Assembly: GCF_900109345.1 (NCBI RefSeq)
Contig: NZ_FNZN01000004.1
Location: forward strand, 434,001 to 498,000
Reading direction: 5' to 3'
Length of the DNA stretch: 64,000 nt
DNA from: Maribacter orientalis
GTDB taxonomy: Bacteria > Bacteroidota > Bacteroidia > Flavobacteriales > Flavobacteriaceae
Position 1 is the stretch's first letter; each line of letters begins with the position of its first letter. This document shows positions 35,329 through 43,657 of the stretch, one piece after another. The position numbers and the translations under genes were made by a program. The notes beneath the pieces are model-generated. The model saw only the letters and a list, made by a program, of their open reading frames with translations, was not told the origin of the DNA and did no database searches.

Positions 35329-37392
35329 ATGCGTAACCTATTTTTAATTGTAATTTCCTTTGTTTTGTTTTCTTGCAACGATAGCAAAAAAGAACAGGCT
35401 AGCTTACTTGATAGCATTATAGAAGATTTTTCAAAAATGCCAGATTCTGTCATTCAAAAAGGCTTTGCCATTTTGGATACCATTCAACTAAAACCGGTGT
35501 CGGAATTAGTAAAGGAGCTTAGGCAAATCCCAGAACTACAAGAAATTGGCGTAGGAGACGAATTGTTAAGTTTTAGGCTTAAAAATGGCCCAACCATGTT
35601 AATTAAACTCAAAGAGTTTTCATCATTGACTAGAGGAGGTTCTGTAACCAAAGCTATACCCCCACTAATGATACTCAACAAAAGGACGATGGAGGAAAAC
35701 ACTAGTAATGTCGTAGGATCACAACGTGGAGAAGATCGGCAAAATAAAAAAGCATTGATTTTGGCTCCTTACGTTTGGTATTTTGGGAGTGATGATGATC
35801 CTTTGGTTCCTTTAAACAAATTACCAAAAAACAGAAATTATAAAGGAGGAGTAACCTACAAGGCCAACAAAACAAAGAGTCAGCAACAGATTTCGTTTGA
35901 AGACTATTTATCGTTTAATGATTATGATGTCGTACATTTTGCATCTCATGGCAGCAAAACTTGCAAGCTAACAGAAGGTGGCATAGAGCTATCAAATAAT
36001 TGCCGTACCTACATTTCTACGGGTATAACCTACCAAAAGAAAGAGCGTCAAAAATTACTTGATTTAATTAAAAGTAAAAACGTTAGGGGAATAGTATTGG
36101 AATATGGTGAAATATTTTTTACACCAAAGTTCTTTTCAGACGCTTATCCAGAGGTCAATAACAAACTATTTATATTTAGCTCATGCCAATTAGGGCAACA
36201 AGGGGACCTAGAAATAACCTTTGACAATATTTTACAAAACGGTCAGCTTTTTTATTGGCAGAACACTGTTCATGCCATTGATGCCTTTAAGGCTTTTGAT
36301 AATATGTATGATAGAATGCTTCAATATGGGGAAACCGCTCCTACAGCATTCGAAAACATGCCTCTTAAACTAAAGAAAAACATACCCTATTTTAAAAAAG
36401 AAAAAGAAAGAGGCGATTCCGTTGATGTTTATAACTACTTAAAAATGGCATCCAAGGGCAATGCCATGCATATTATAGAACCCATAAGTTTTATAGACGA
36501 AAAGACGAAAAAAGAGCTACAAGAAGGCACGGTATATCCATTTGAAGGTGTTTTTGAAGACGACCGACCCGAAGAAGCTAGTTTTACCTTAGAATTTTTG
36601 GGCTACACTGCTCAAGAAATAGAGGAAAAAAGCATGAGCTTTTCATTAAAAGTAGATGGTACTACGGTGCTAGATCATGTTGCCTTTTTGCCCAATAATG
36701 ATCCGTATGATGCAATAGATGTTACAACGGGTAAAAACGAAAAAACAACCTTAGTCACTTTTAAAAGGACGAAGCTAAAAAAAGACTTGAAAAAAAACAG
36801 TTCGGTAAAACTGGAAGCCTTCTTTCATTTTAGCGAAGAAAATTATGGGTATCAAAGTATAAATGTGAGCACGGGAAGCTCCGATATGCGCATTGTCATG
36901 AAGTCACCAGACGGAACTATAAATATGTTTTTTGATGCCGATAATTATGGGCTTAAAATGACTCATCCAGCAGAAAATCAGACCTTATATTCAGATGAGG
37001 AAGGCTACATATATATGAACATTCCTGGCAAAGGGTGGATGAAAACTAAGTTATTACAAATGTTTAGTGCCATAACGAAACTTGTTCCAATAGATATGGA
37101 TTTTGCAGGCTTAAAGATGAATAAAGGATCGGTAATGCACAAAATTCCTGGCTTTGCAGCCGAGGTTACTATTTCTATGCTAGAGAAAGAGCCGAAGGCG
37201 AAAAAAATTAGTGGCGGTATTGGTTCTGAAAAATCAATTTTTATTTATGACGGAAGGCTTACCATCACTTTTGATAATCAAAAAAGACTAGAATCTTTAG
37301 TTGAAAATGGGGCAGACATACATTATTACTATGAACAACAACGGATAATAGTACCCAATGCGCAAATTTTTTCTATACCGTCATTTAATTAA
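35329..37392 (+). CDS. Lipoprotein with CHAT/caspase-like peptidase domain
   Basis: A 687-residue lipoprotein (lipobox LFSC, Cys16). Residues ~140-330 match the CHAT/clan CD pattern: ALILAPYVWYF, then DYDVVHFASHGSKTC with His207, then LFIFSSCQLGQQGD with Cys286, each after a hydrophobic strand as in caspases and CHAT proteases. The C-terminal ~290 residues include a beta-rich stretch (FTLEFLGYTAQEIEEKSMSF) and end FSIPSFN. CHAT peptidases cleave proteins, for example gasdermins or Csx30-type targets, but are usually cytosolic; an envelope-anchored one is unusual. Substrates may be the neighbouring operon products. The fold call rests on motifs only. Confidence 0.65.
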   Translation: MRNLFLIVISFVLFSCNDSKKEQASLLDSIIEDFSKMPDSVIQKGFAILDTIQLKPVSELVKELRQIPELQEIGVGDELLSFRLKNGPTMLIKLKEFSSLTRGGSVTKAIPPLMILNKRTMEENTSNVVGSQRGEDRQNKKALILAPYVWYFGSDDDPLVPLNKLPKNRNYKGGVTYKANKTKSQQQISFEDYLSFNDYDVVHFASHGSKTCKLTEGGIELSNNCRTYISTGITYQKKERQKLLDLIKSKNVRGIVLEYGEIFFTPKFFSDAYPEVNNKLFIFSSCQLGQQGDLEITFDNILQNGQLFYWQNTVHAIDAFKAFDNMYDRMLQYGETAPTAFENMPLKLKKNIPYFKKEKERGDSVDVYNYLKMASKGNAMHIIEPISFIDEKTKKELQEGTVYPFEGVFEDDRPEEASFTLEFLGYTAQEIEEKSMSFSLKVDGTTVLDHVAFLPNNDPYDAIDVTTGKNEKTTLVTFKRTKLKKDLKKNSSVKLEAFFHFSEENYGYQSINVSTGSSDMRIVMKSPDGTINMFFDADNYGLKMTHPAENQTLYSDEEGYIYMNIPGKGWMKTKLLQMFSAITKLVPIDMDFAGLKMNKGSVMHKIPGFAAEVTISMLEKEPKAKKISGGIGSEKSIFIYDGRLTITFDNQKRLESLVENGADIHYYYEQQRIIVPNAQIFSIPSFN

Positions 37393-37403
37393 TATATATA
37401 CTT

Positions 37404-38003
37404 ATGAAAAATCAATTTTATGTACTGAGTCTTTTGTTGCTTATAATTTCTTGTAATGAAAACCCTAAAGAGACAAAAAGAGGCTCAATTTCTTCAGCTA
37501 CAGAAAATGTAGAGGAAGAGGTATTAACCAATTCGTACCAAGATAGTAAAAGTCAAAAGGCTGACTATAAAACACTAAAAAAGTTAACACCTCTAAGCAG
37601 TAAAGAACTGTTGCCTTTTTTACCTGAGCGTTTAAATAAACTCGCTAATTTTAGTATGTATGCTTATCCTGGAAATCAACAAATGGCTACAGGCAGTTAT
37701 GGCTCTTTAGATAACGCATATAATTTCTCTATTGAAGATGGAGCAGGTTCAAAGGCTATCGTTCGAAATTTTTTTGACAGCTTAAAATTTAAGAATCAAG
37801 GGCCACCAGAAACAGAATATGTATATAAAGATCGAGATGGCTACAAAACCATTGCTTTTTTACAGCCTAAGATTAAACGAAATCAAATCTCTTTTATTTA
37901 CAACAATCGATTTAAAATATCACTCCTAGGTCCTGATAATGCAGATATATTATGGTCCTATATTGACTTTGAAAATCTTAAAAAACTAGATCAATTTAAT
38001 TAA
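37404..38003 (+). CDS. Lipoprotein, paralogue of the next gene
   Basis: A 199-residue lipoprotein (lipobox IISC, Cys17). After a disordered Glu/Ser-rich stretch, the domain runs from LSSKELLPFLPERLNKL to the end, closing with ISFIYNNRFKISLLGPDNADILW and FENLKKLDQFN. The next gene's product closes with LRFLYDNRFYVTLEGKGMNVDALW and DNLKRFKEFNK, so the two are paralogues. No known family or catalytic motif is recognised. Confidence 0.7.
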   Translation: MKNQFYVLSLLLLIISCNENPKETKRGSISSATENVEEEVLTNSYQDSKSQKADYKTLKKLTPLSSKELLPFLPERLNKLANFSMYAYPGNQQMATGSYGSLDNAYNFSIEDGAGSKAIVRNFFDSLKFKNQGPPETEYVYKDRDGYKTIAFLQPKIKRNQISFIYNNRFKISLLGPDNADILWSYIDFENLKKLDQFN

Positions 38004-38020
38004 ACCTTTTAAATAAAAAA

Positions 38021-38641
38021 ATGAAAAAATTACTAAAACTGTCACTTGTAATAGTGCTTTTGGTTTCCTGTAAAGATGTACCAGATTCAAAAGAAGCTAA
38101 TGAATCCAAGATTGTGGAAGGATTAATGAACGAGGTAACAGGCAAAAATGATGATATCAATGAAAGATATGATCTTCTAATGAAAGATTTAAGTACAAAA
38201 ACCCTACTGTCCAATGAGCAATTATTGGAGGCCTATCCCAAAAAATTGGGGCCACTAAACTTAGACTCACAAGAACCTAGAATCACTGGCGATAAAACTG
38301 TTGTCGGGAGTTTTGGAGATGGCACTATACGAATGGAAATTTTAGATGCAGCGGGTGAAAATGTTATGGGAGCTATAATTCCTTTAAAAATGTTACATCT
38401 AAATAAGATAACCTCAGAGTATAATAACACCATAAGATATTCAAAAAAAGAACGAAATGGAATATTAACCTTTGGCACCGATAGAGATAAAGATACCAAA
38501 TCAGATTATCAGGCTGAACTTAGGTTTCTCTACGACAATCGCTTTTATGTAACGCTAGAAGGCAAAGGGATGAATGTTGATGCACTATGGGATGCTATAC
38601 GTGTTGATAATCTAAAACGCTTTAAAGAATTTAACAAATAG
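38021..38641 (+). CDS. Lipoprotein, paralogue of the previous gene
   Basis: A 206-residue lipoprotein (lipobox LVSC, Cys17). It shares the opening LLSNEQLLEAYPKKLGPL, the GSFGDGTIRMEI strand and the RFYVTLEG...DALWDAI ending with the preceding product (GSYGSLDNAYNFSI and FKISLLG...DILWSYI there). The fold is unknown. It follows its paralogue by 17 bases. Confidence 0.7.
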   Translation: MKKLLKLSLVIVLLVSCKDVPDSKEANESKIVEGLMNEVTGKNDDINERYDLLMKDLSTKTLLSNEQLLEAYPKKLGPLNLDSQEPRITGDKTVVGSFGDGTIRMEILDAAGENVMGAIIPLKMLHLNKITSEYNNTIRYSKKERNGILTFGTDRDKDTKSDYQAELRFLYDNRFYVTLEGKGMNVDALWDAIRVDNLKRFKEFNK

Positions 38642-38653
38642 ATATGAGCAATT

Positions 38654-39139
38654 ATGGGATACTTGGAGTTTCTTAGTCAATTTGAAATGGCGGGTATTAT
38701 TTTACAATTGGTAGTATTGCCTTTATTAGTGATGAAGTTGCGACTTTTTTGGTGGGCAAAACAATCCATGCAATGGCCAAAGGTTAATGGAAAGGTAATG
38801 AAGGGAATAATTTTTCGAATGCCCAGGAGTTTAGATTTCTTATTTACCTATGAAATAAATGGAACTACTTACCAAGGCTACAAACCCTTTTTCTATAATT
38901 CTTATAAAACACTGAATGTTAAAAAAGTTTCTAATTTAATGGATACATATCCTGAAGGAAAGCAAGTTGTTGTCTACTATAATCCATCAAATCATAAAAT
39001 AGCAACCTTAGAGCCTGGGCGAATGGATGGTGTACTAGGTGCTTTAGCACTATTATTCTTGCTATTTGCGCTAGGATTTATATCCTTTTACAATCCCTAT
39101 TTACTGGTAAAATTAATCGATCACGTTTCTAAATTATAA
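38654..39139 (+). CDS. DUF3592-like membrane protein
   Basis: A 161-residue protein with a helix at each end (~12-30 and ~130-150) and a soluble central domain: WPKVNGKVMKG, LDFLFTYEINGTTYQGYKPF and GKQVVVYYNPSNHKIATLEPG. This is the DUF3592 pattern. It probably sits in the inner membrane with the small beta domain on the periplasmic side. Its function is unknown. It is tenth gene of the operon. Confidence 0.8.
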   Translation: MGYLEFLSQFEMAGIILQLVVLPLLVMKLRLFWWAKQSMQWPKVNGKVMKGIIFRMPRSLDFLFTYEINGTTYQGYKPFFYNSYKTLNVKKVSNLMDTYPEGKQVVVYYNPSNHKIATLEPGRMDGVLGALALLFLLFALGFISFYNPYLLVKLIDHVSKL

Positions 39140-39151
39140 AACATATTTATC

Positions 39152-39874
39152 ATGAAAAAATCACTTTTACTATTAATGCTTTTATCCTTTCAGATGAACA
39201 TAGCCCAAACCGAATCTATTGTTGAAAATCACCCATTAAAAGCAATGGATTTGGTCTTGTTCTCCTTTGGTATGGACAGTCCGATAGCGATAGGTACTAT
39301 CTCAGATACGGGAGCGTTGAATTTCAAATTTCCAAAAGATTTGAATTTTATTTCTGATGAAACAAAAGCCAATTTCTTGTCGGATGCAGCTTTCACTTTA
39401 TTTTCAAAATGTGATAATAGTTATGATATACTTTCGGAAGAGGAAAATTGTAAAGCAGTAAATGCCGGTTATATTTCATTACGTACAAAAGAGAATCCGT
39501 ATTCGGGGTTATTATTTATGGTTACCGATGAAAATTTAGTGCCCTGGTTGGAAGATTATGGTGCTATAGATGCTGTTCTAGGCTCTTATTTTGAATTGAT
39601 TTACATCGAGTCAGATTTTAATTATCAAGGAGAATGCACTTCTACTGTCACTTATGTAGAAAACGATCCGGTAGAAACCATCTACACTTACGACTTACAT
39701 TTAAAAGCAGGTTTTAATTTTATTGAATATAAAATTGAAAGCGTTACTGAGCATAAAATACCAAGCATGTACGAAGAAGGAGTTTTTGACAACATATTGA
39801 AGCCCAGAACCATAAAGGTTTCTTCCACACAATCTGTACCACAAAACACAAGGTGGATTGGCAAATACTTTTAA
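39152..39874 (+). CDS. Secreted protein, paralogue of the next gene
   Basis: A 240-residue secreted protein (signal peptide to MNIAQ). The mature part is beta-rich and ends with a module beginning TYTYDLHLKAGFNFIEYKIESV followed by PRTIKVSSTQ; the next gene's product ends with a matching TYDLSFKPGWNLVKTEVIGTYEFP and EHTIVDAIP. Two Cys pairs occur (KCDN...ENCKA and ECTST). Function is unknown. Confidence 0.68.
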   Translation: MKKSLLLLMLLSFQMNIAQTESIVENHPLKAMDLVLFSFGMDSPIAIGTISDTGALNFKFPKDLNFISDETKANFLSDAAFTLFSKCDNSYDILSEEENCKAVNAGYISLRTKENPYSGLLFMVTDENLVPWLEDYGAIDAVLGSYFELIYIESDFNYQGECTSTVTYVENDPVETIYTYDLHLKAGFNFIEYKIESVTEHKIPSMYEEGVFDNILKPRTIKVSSTQSVPQNTRWIGKYF

Positions 39875-39883
39875 AATAAAAAT

Positions 39884-40816
39884 ATGAAATCAACATATCG
39901 AATACTATTAATACTTCTTTTTTTTATTGGTTACATGGGTTTCTCACAAACTCCTGAACAGCAAAAAATGATAGACAGAGCTTTGAAAATGCGTGACAGT
40001 ATTATGGAATGCATGAATCTTGAAGAAATGTTACAGCAAGCCAATACTAAGGAGAAAAGACTTGAACAAAAACAGAAAACCAATACCAAAACAAGTTCTA
40101 TTACCAAGGCCGCTAAAAATGAAGATAAATATTGGAAAAATACGCTAGCCAGTGAAAATAATACATTCAAAAATTGGCAGAATGGAGCAGCCGATCTTGT
40201 TTACAACTATCGCTATGACTCCAGTAAAGATGTTGTAGAATATGTTAAAGTTGGAGTTATTAACTCTGATGGAAGTATTGTATTAAATGCAACAAGCAAA
40301 GTTCCTGTTTTAAAATCTTTGAATAACTTTAAAGACAGCAATACCTTTTTCGATATTCACGATTCTGATTTATATCAATTTAGTAATGAAAATTCAGGCT
40401 TTAAGCTTAACTCCTACATATTAGTCTATCAAAATGAGAAACAAATAGGCATTTTAACCCTCGGCAACTCAGTAAAAGTAACTCGAAACCTGTTGACACC
40501 GGGCGATTTATATTTTGGTGATGAAGGGTATCTATTATCATGGGTATATGTGGATGAAGCTTGTGCAATAAAGGCCAATGAAAATTGGAAAGGAGATTTA
40601 AGCAATACAGGAAGCCCATTGCTGGTAGAAACCAATGTTACCTATGACCTAAGTTTTAAACCTGGTTGGAATTTAGTAAAAACCGAAGTTATAGGAACAT
40701 ATGAGTTTCCGAATGCCCCTGAAGAAGATAGGTCTCGATATAAAAAACATGAACACACAATCGTAGATGCTATTCCTAAGGAGGCTACTTATTTTTTCAG
40801 GTCAACAGTAGAATAG
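39884..40816 (+). CDS. Secreted protein, last gene of the envelope operon
   Basis: A 310-residue secreted protein (signal peptide to MGFSQ). A short Glu/Gln/Lys-rich helical segment (residues ~22-75) is followed by a beta-rich domain whose end (TYDLSFKPGWNLVKTEV, HTIVDAIPKEATYFF) is like that of the preceding product. No catalytic motif is recognised. A strong terminator lies about 95 bases downstream and closes the operon. Confidence 0.68.
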   Translation: MKSTYRILLILLFFIGYMGFSQTPEQQKMIDRALKMRDSIMECMNLEEMLQQANTKEKRLEQKQKTNTKTSSITKAAKNEDKYWKNTLASENNTFKNWQNGAADLVYNYRYDSSKDVVEYVKVGVINSDGSIVLNATSKVPVLKSLNNFKDSNTFFDIHDSDLYQFSNENSGFKLNSYILVYQNEKQIGILTLGNSVKVTRNLLTPGDLYFGDEGYLLSWVYVDEACAIKANENWKGDLSNTGSPLLVETNVTYDLSFKPGWNLVKTEVIGTYEFPNAPEEDRSRYKKHEHTIVDAIPKEATYFFRSTVE

Positions 40817-40911
40817 CTACTATAAATAGTCAGAACAAAAGAATTTCATCCTATTTATAACTAAAACACCTGGTTATCATCTTAATCGATTTAAACTTAA
40901 TGTCTTAAAAC

Positions 40912-40943
40912 AAAAAAACCTTATCATTTCTGATAAGGTTTTC
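40912..40943. terminator. Bidirectional terminator of the envelope operon and tRNA-Asn
   Basis: AAAACCTTATCA pairs with TGATAAGGTTTT around the loop TTTC, with A7 before and T tract after. It lies between the end of the plus-strand operon and the 3' end of the minus-strand tRNA, and can stop both. Confidence 0.8.
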
Positions 40944-40951
40944 GCTTTTTG

Positions 40952-41025
40952 CTCCCCCTCTTGGGCTCGAACCAAGGACCCTCTGATTAACAGTCAGATG
41001 CTCTAACCAACTGAGCTAAGGAGGA
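40952..41025 (-). tRNA. tRNA-Asn(GTT)
   Basis: On the minus strand 74 bases fold as a tRNA: acceptor TCCTCCT with AGGGGGA (one G-U), D arm GCTCAGTTGGTTAGAGC, anticodon loop CTGTTAA with GTT, T loop TTCGAGC and discriminator G. CCA is not encoded. Confidence 0.96.
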
Positions 41026-41106
41026 AAATAACCCGTTTTAGTTTCCTAAAGCGGGTGCAAATATAGTAGTTTTTTGAAACTCGCCAAATAAATAAATGCT
41101 GTTTTT

Positions 41107-42459
41107 TTATTTAAATAACCATTTATACAGATCGTTACCATTTGCGAACAGTAAAAGCGCTATTAAAATAAAGAATCCTGTGATTTGAGCGTACTCTAAA
41201 AACTTATCACTTGGCTTTCTACCGGTAACCATTTCATATAGTAAGAACATAACATGACCACCATCTAAAGCAGGAATAGGCAATATATTCATAAACGCTA
41301 AAATAATGGATATAAAGGCTGTTGTAGCCCAAAATGCTGGCCAGTTCCATGTATCTGGAAACATACCCCCAATGGCAGCAAAGCCACCAACTTCTTTATA
41401 GGCGCCCGTATCTGGGTTGAATATTTTCTTCATCCCTTTGATATAGTCTGTAAGTGTTTTAACGCCTTTGTTCCATCCTGCTGGTATAGACTCTAAAAAG
41501 GTATAGTTTAAAGTTTCAACTTTAAAATAACCTTTCTCTGCATATTCCTCCATAGTATCGAAACCAAGAGTCACACCCAATTTACCTTCATCTGATATTT
41601 TTGCTTGTAACGGAACATTGGTTCCATTACGTTTTACAACCAGATTTACGGTTTTTCCCTTATTTTCTTCCAAGTAAGGGGATACTTGGTCTAAATATTC
41701 AACAGTATTACCTTCAATCTCAATCAATGCATCTCCCTTTTCAAAGCCTGTTGTTGAATTTGGGGAATTTTTTGGAACACTATTTATAATGAAAGGACTT
41801 CTTTGACTTATAAACCTAGCATTTTCTTTGTTAGCCGATATCGTTTCAATAAAATCTACAGGAACTTCCTTTTCAATTTTATTGCCGTCTCTTTCAATGG
41901 TGAATTTTTCACCGTACACCAATTCGTAAGGTATCGTCTGTAAGTTCTCTACTTCTTTACCATCAATCGCAACAAATCGGTCTCCTGTTTTAATACCTAA
42001 CGCATCTCCTAAGTTTGTATCTGTTACCCAGACACCATCTTTTAAACCATCATTTGAAATATACTGCTCACCGTACGTAAAAGCTAAACCGATAAAAATT
42101 ATAACGGCCAATACGAAATTAACAGTTACACCACCTAACATGATAATTAAACGTTGCCAAGCCGGTTTACTTCGAAATTCCCACTCCTTCGGTTCTTCGG
42201 CCATGGCTTCCTTATCCATGCTTTCATCGATCATACCAGATATTTTCACATATCCGCCTAAAGGCAACCAACCAATACCGTATTCCGTCTCTCCTATTTT
42301 TTTCTTGAAAAGCGCAAATTTCACATCAAAGAACAAGTAGAATTTTTCTACTCTTGTTTTAAAATATTTTGCTGGTATAAAATGCCCTAACTCATGTAGT
42401 ACTATAAGTATTGAAAGGCTTAAAAAAAATTGTATCGTCTTTATTATTATGGGGCTCAT
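41107..42459 (-). CDS. rseP: RseP-type site-2 zinc metalloprotease
   Basis: A 450-residue intramembrane protease from the ATG at 42459 (MSPIIIKTIQFFLSLSILIV); the 38 codons before it are in frame but precede the first membrane helix. The zinc motif is HELGH with H22, E23 and H26. The third zinc ligand lies in NILPIPALDGGH near the C-terminus. A PDZ region lies between them (GDALIEIEGNTVEYLDQVSP). It cleaves membrane-tethered anti-sigma factors and signal-peptide remnants. Four membrane helices are apparent. Confidence 0.93.
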   Translation of the reverse strand: MSPIIIKTIQFFLSLSILIVLHELGHFIPAKYFKTRVEKFYLFFDVKFALFKKKIGETEYGIGWLPLGGYVKISGMIDESMDKEAMAEEPKEWEFRSKPAWQRLIIMLGGVTVNFVLAVIIFIGLAFTYGEQYISNDGLKDGVWVTDTNLGDALGIKTGDRFVAIDGKEVENLQTIPYELVYGEKFTIERDGNKIEKEVPVDFIETISANKENARFISQRSPFIINSVPKNSPNSTTGFEKGDALIEIEGNTVEYLDQVSPYLEENKGKTVNLVVKRNGTNVPLQAKISDEGKLGVTLGFDTMEEYAEKGYFKVETLNYTFLESIPAGWNKGVKTLTDYIKGMKKIFNPDTGAYKEVGGFAAIGGMFPDTWNWPAFWATTAFISIILAFMNILPIPALDGGHVMFLLYEMVTGRKPSDKFLEYAQITGFFILIALLLFANGNDLYKWLFK

Positions 42460-42621
42460 TCTTTTTTCCTGAAAATTAAAATCGGACAAAAGTACATTTT
42501 TACAACCGCTTAAAAAAAGAAACACGGTAAGGTCGACATATTTTAAGAATAATTTATCAGCTAAAGACACCAATTCACTTGAAAACTATTGTACCCTAAC
42601 GTACCTTTACAAAAAATAAAT

Positions 42622-43296
42622 ATGCGGTCTTTCTTCGCTAAATTCAAGTTTTTTGGTTTGGTACTCCTATTAATTTCAGGTGTTATCGTATACCTTTTTT
42701 ACAACGCCCTGGTACCTAAAAAATTACTACCCATTTATTCGCCAGCAATGGTAAATTCAGAATTAGTTTCTGAAGAAATTCAACATATTAGAAAGTACCA
42801 TACTATTGGAGATTTTTCGTTGACTAACCAAAACGGAAAAATTATTACTCAAGAAGACTACAAGGATAAAATTTATATCGCCGATTTCTTTTTCACTACT
42901 TGTCCTACCATATGCCCTATAATGACCAAAAACATGGCAGATATACAAAAAGAAATTATTGGTGATGATGACATTTTATTATTATCTCATTCGGTAACCC
43001 CAGAAATTGATTCTGTAGCTCAGTTAAAAAAATATGCCATTGAAAAAGGTGTTGATGATAGTAAATGGAATTTGCTTACTGGTGATAAAAAACAAATTTA
43101 TGACCTTGCACGTAAATCCTATTTGGCTGTTAAGACTGATGGTGATGGCGGACCTTTCGATATGATACATACCGAAAATTTCATCCTTGTCGATAAACAA
43201 AAGCGAATACGTGGCTTTTACGACGGCACCAATAAAGAAGATATAAAACAACTTTTGACTGACCTTGAAATTCTTAGAGCGTCCTATCAAGAATAA
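42622..43296 (+). CDS. SCO1/SenC-family copper chaperone-like protein
   Basis: A 224-residue thioredoxin-fold protein with one N-terminal membrane anchor (FKFFGLVLLLISGVIVYLFY). The copper-binding motif is CPTICP (CxxxC) with the partner His in MIHTENFILVD. The FSLTNQNGKIITQEDYKDK opening is typical of the family. It should insert copper into, or maintain thiols of, cytochrome oxidase on the outer face of the inner membrane. It is divergent from rseP. Confidence 0.9.
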   Translation: MRSFFAKFKFFGLVLLLISGVIVYLFYNALVPKKLLPIYSPAMVNSELVSEEIQHIRKYHTIGDFSLTNQNGKIITQEDYKDKIYIADFFFTTCPTICPIMTKNMADIQKEIIGDDDILLLSHSVTPEIDSVAQLKKYAIEKGVDDSKWNLLTGDKKQIYDLARKSYLAVKTDGDGGPFDMIHTENFILVDKQKRIRGFYDGTNKEDIKQLLTDLEILRASYQE

Positions 43297-43375
43297 ATCG
43301 AATACTACTGAGCATAAGGCATAGAAAGTCCGCTTATTTTAATAGGATATTAATCCCTAATTAAAATATTTCCTT

Positions 43376-43383
43376 TACTTTTG
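43376..43383 (+). promoter_or_regulatory. -7 box of the feoAB promoter
   Basis: TACTTTTG is an exact TAnnTTTG match 28 bases before the feoA start. A loose palindrome TAGG-N9-CCTA (43343-43359) lies just upstream and could hold a DtxR-like iron regulator; this is a weak sequence match. Confidence 0.5.
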
Positions 43384-43411
43384 CCTTACTTATAATGAAT
43401 CTAAATAAAGA

Positions 43412-43657
43412 TTGGAAACTACCGTTGCAGATTTAAGGAGAGGCCAAAAGGGAATTATTAAAGAATTCACTGAAGATTTTTTACCTATAAAATTACTTGA
43501 ACTAGGTTGTTTGCCTGGTAATGTAGTAGAACTGGTACAAGTAGCACCATTAAAGGATCCTATTTATATTAATGTTAATGGATCTCATATTGCCATTAGA
43601 AGAGAAATGGCACTTCATATAGCTCTTGAAATTATTGAAGACAATGCGATCATATGA
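43412..43657 (+). CDS. feoA: Ferrous iron transport protein A
   Basis: An 81-residue SH3-like protein: TVADLRRGQKGIIKEF, LKLLELGCLPGNVVELVQ-type core and HIAIRREMALHIAL. FeoA supports FeoB in Fe(II) uptake in the cytoplasm. The start codon is TTG at 43412; an in-frame stop lies two codons upstream and the ATG at 43395 is in another frame, so TTG is forced. The stop overlaps the feoB ATG as ATGA. Confidence 0.85.
   Translation: METTVADLRRGQKGIIKEFTEDFLPIKLLELGCLPGNVVELVQVAPLKDPIYINVNGSHIAIRREMALHIALEIIEDNAII

Noticed and set aside
43395-43411. ATG at 43395 as feoA start
   Set aside because: It is in a different frame from FeoA and an in-frame stop separates any upstream start.
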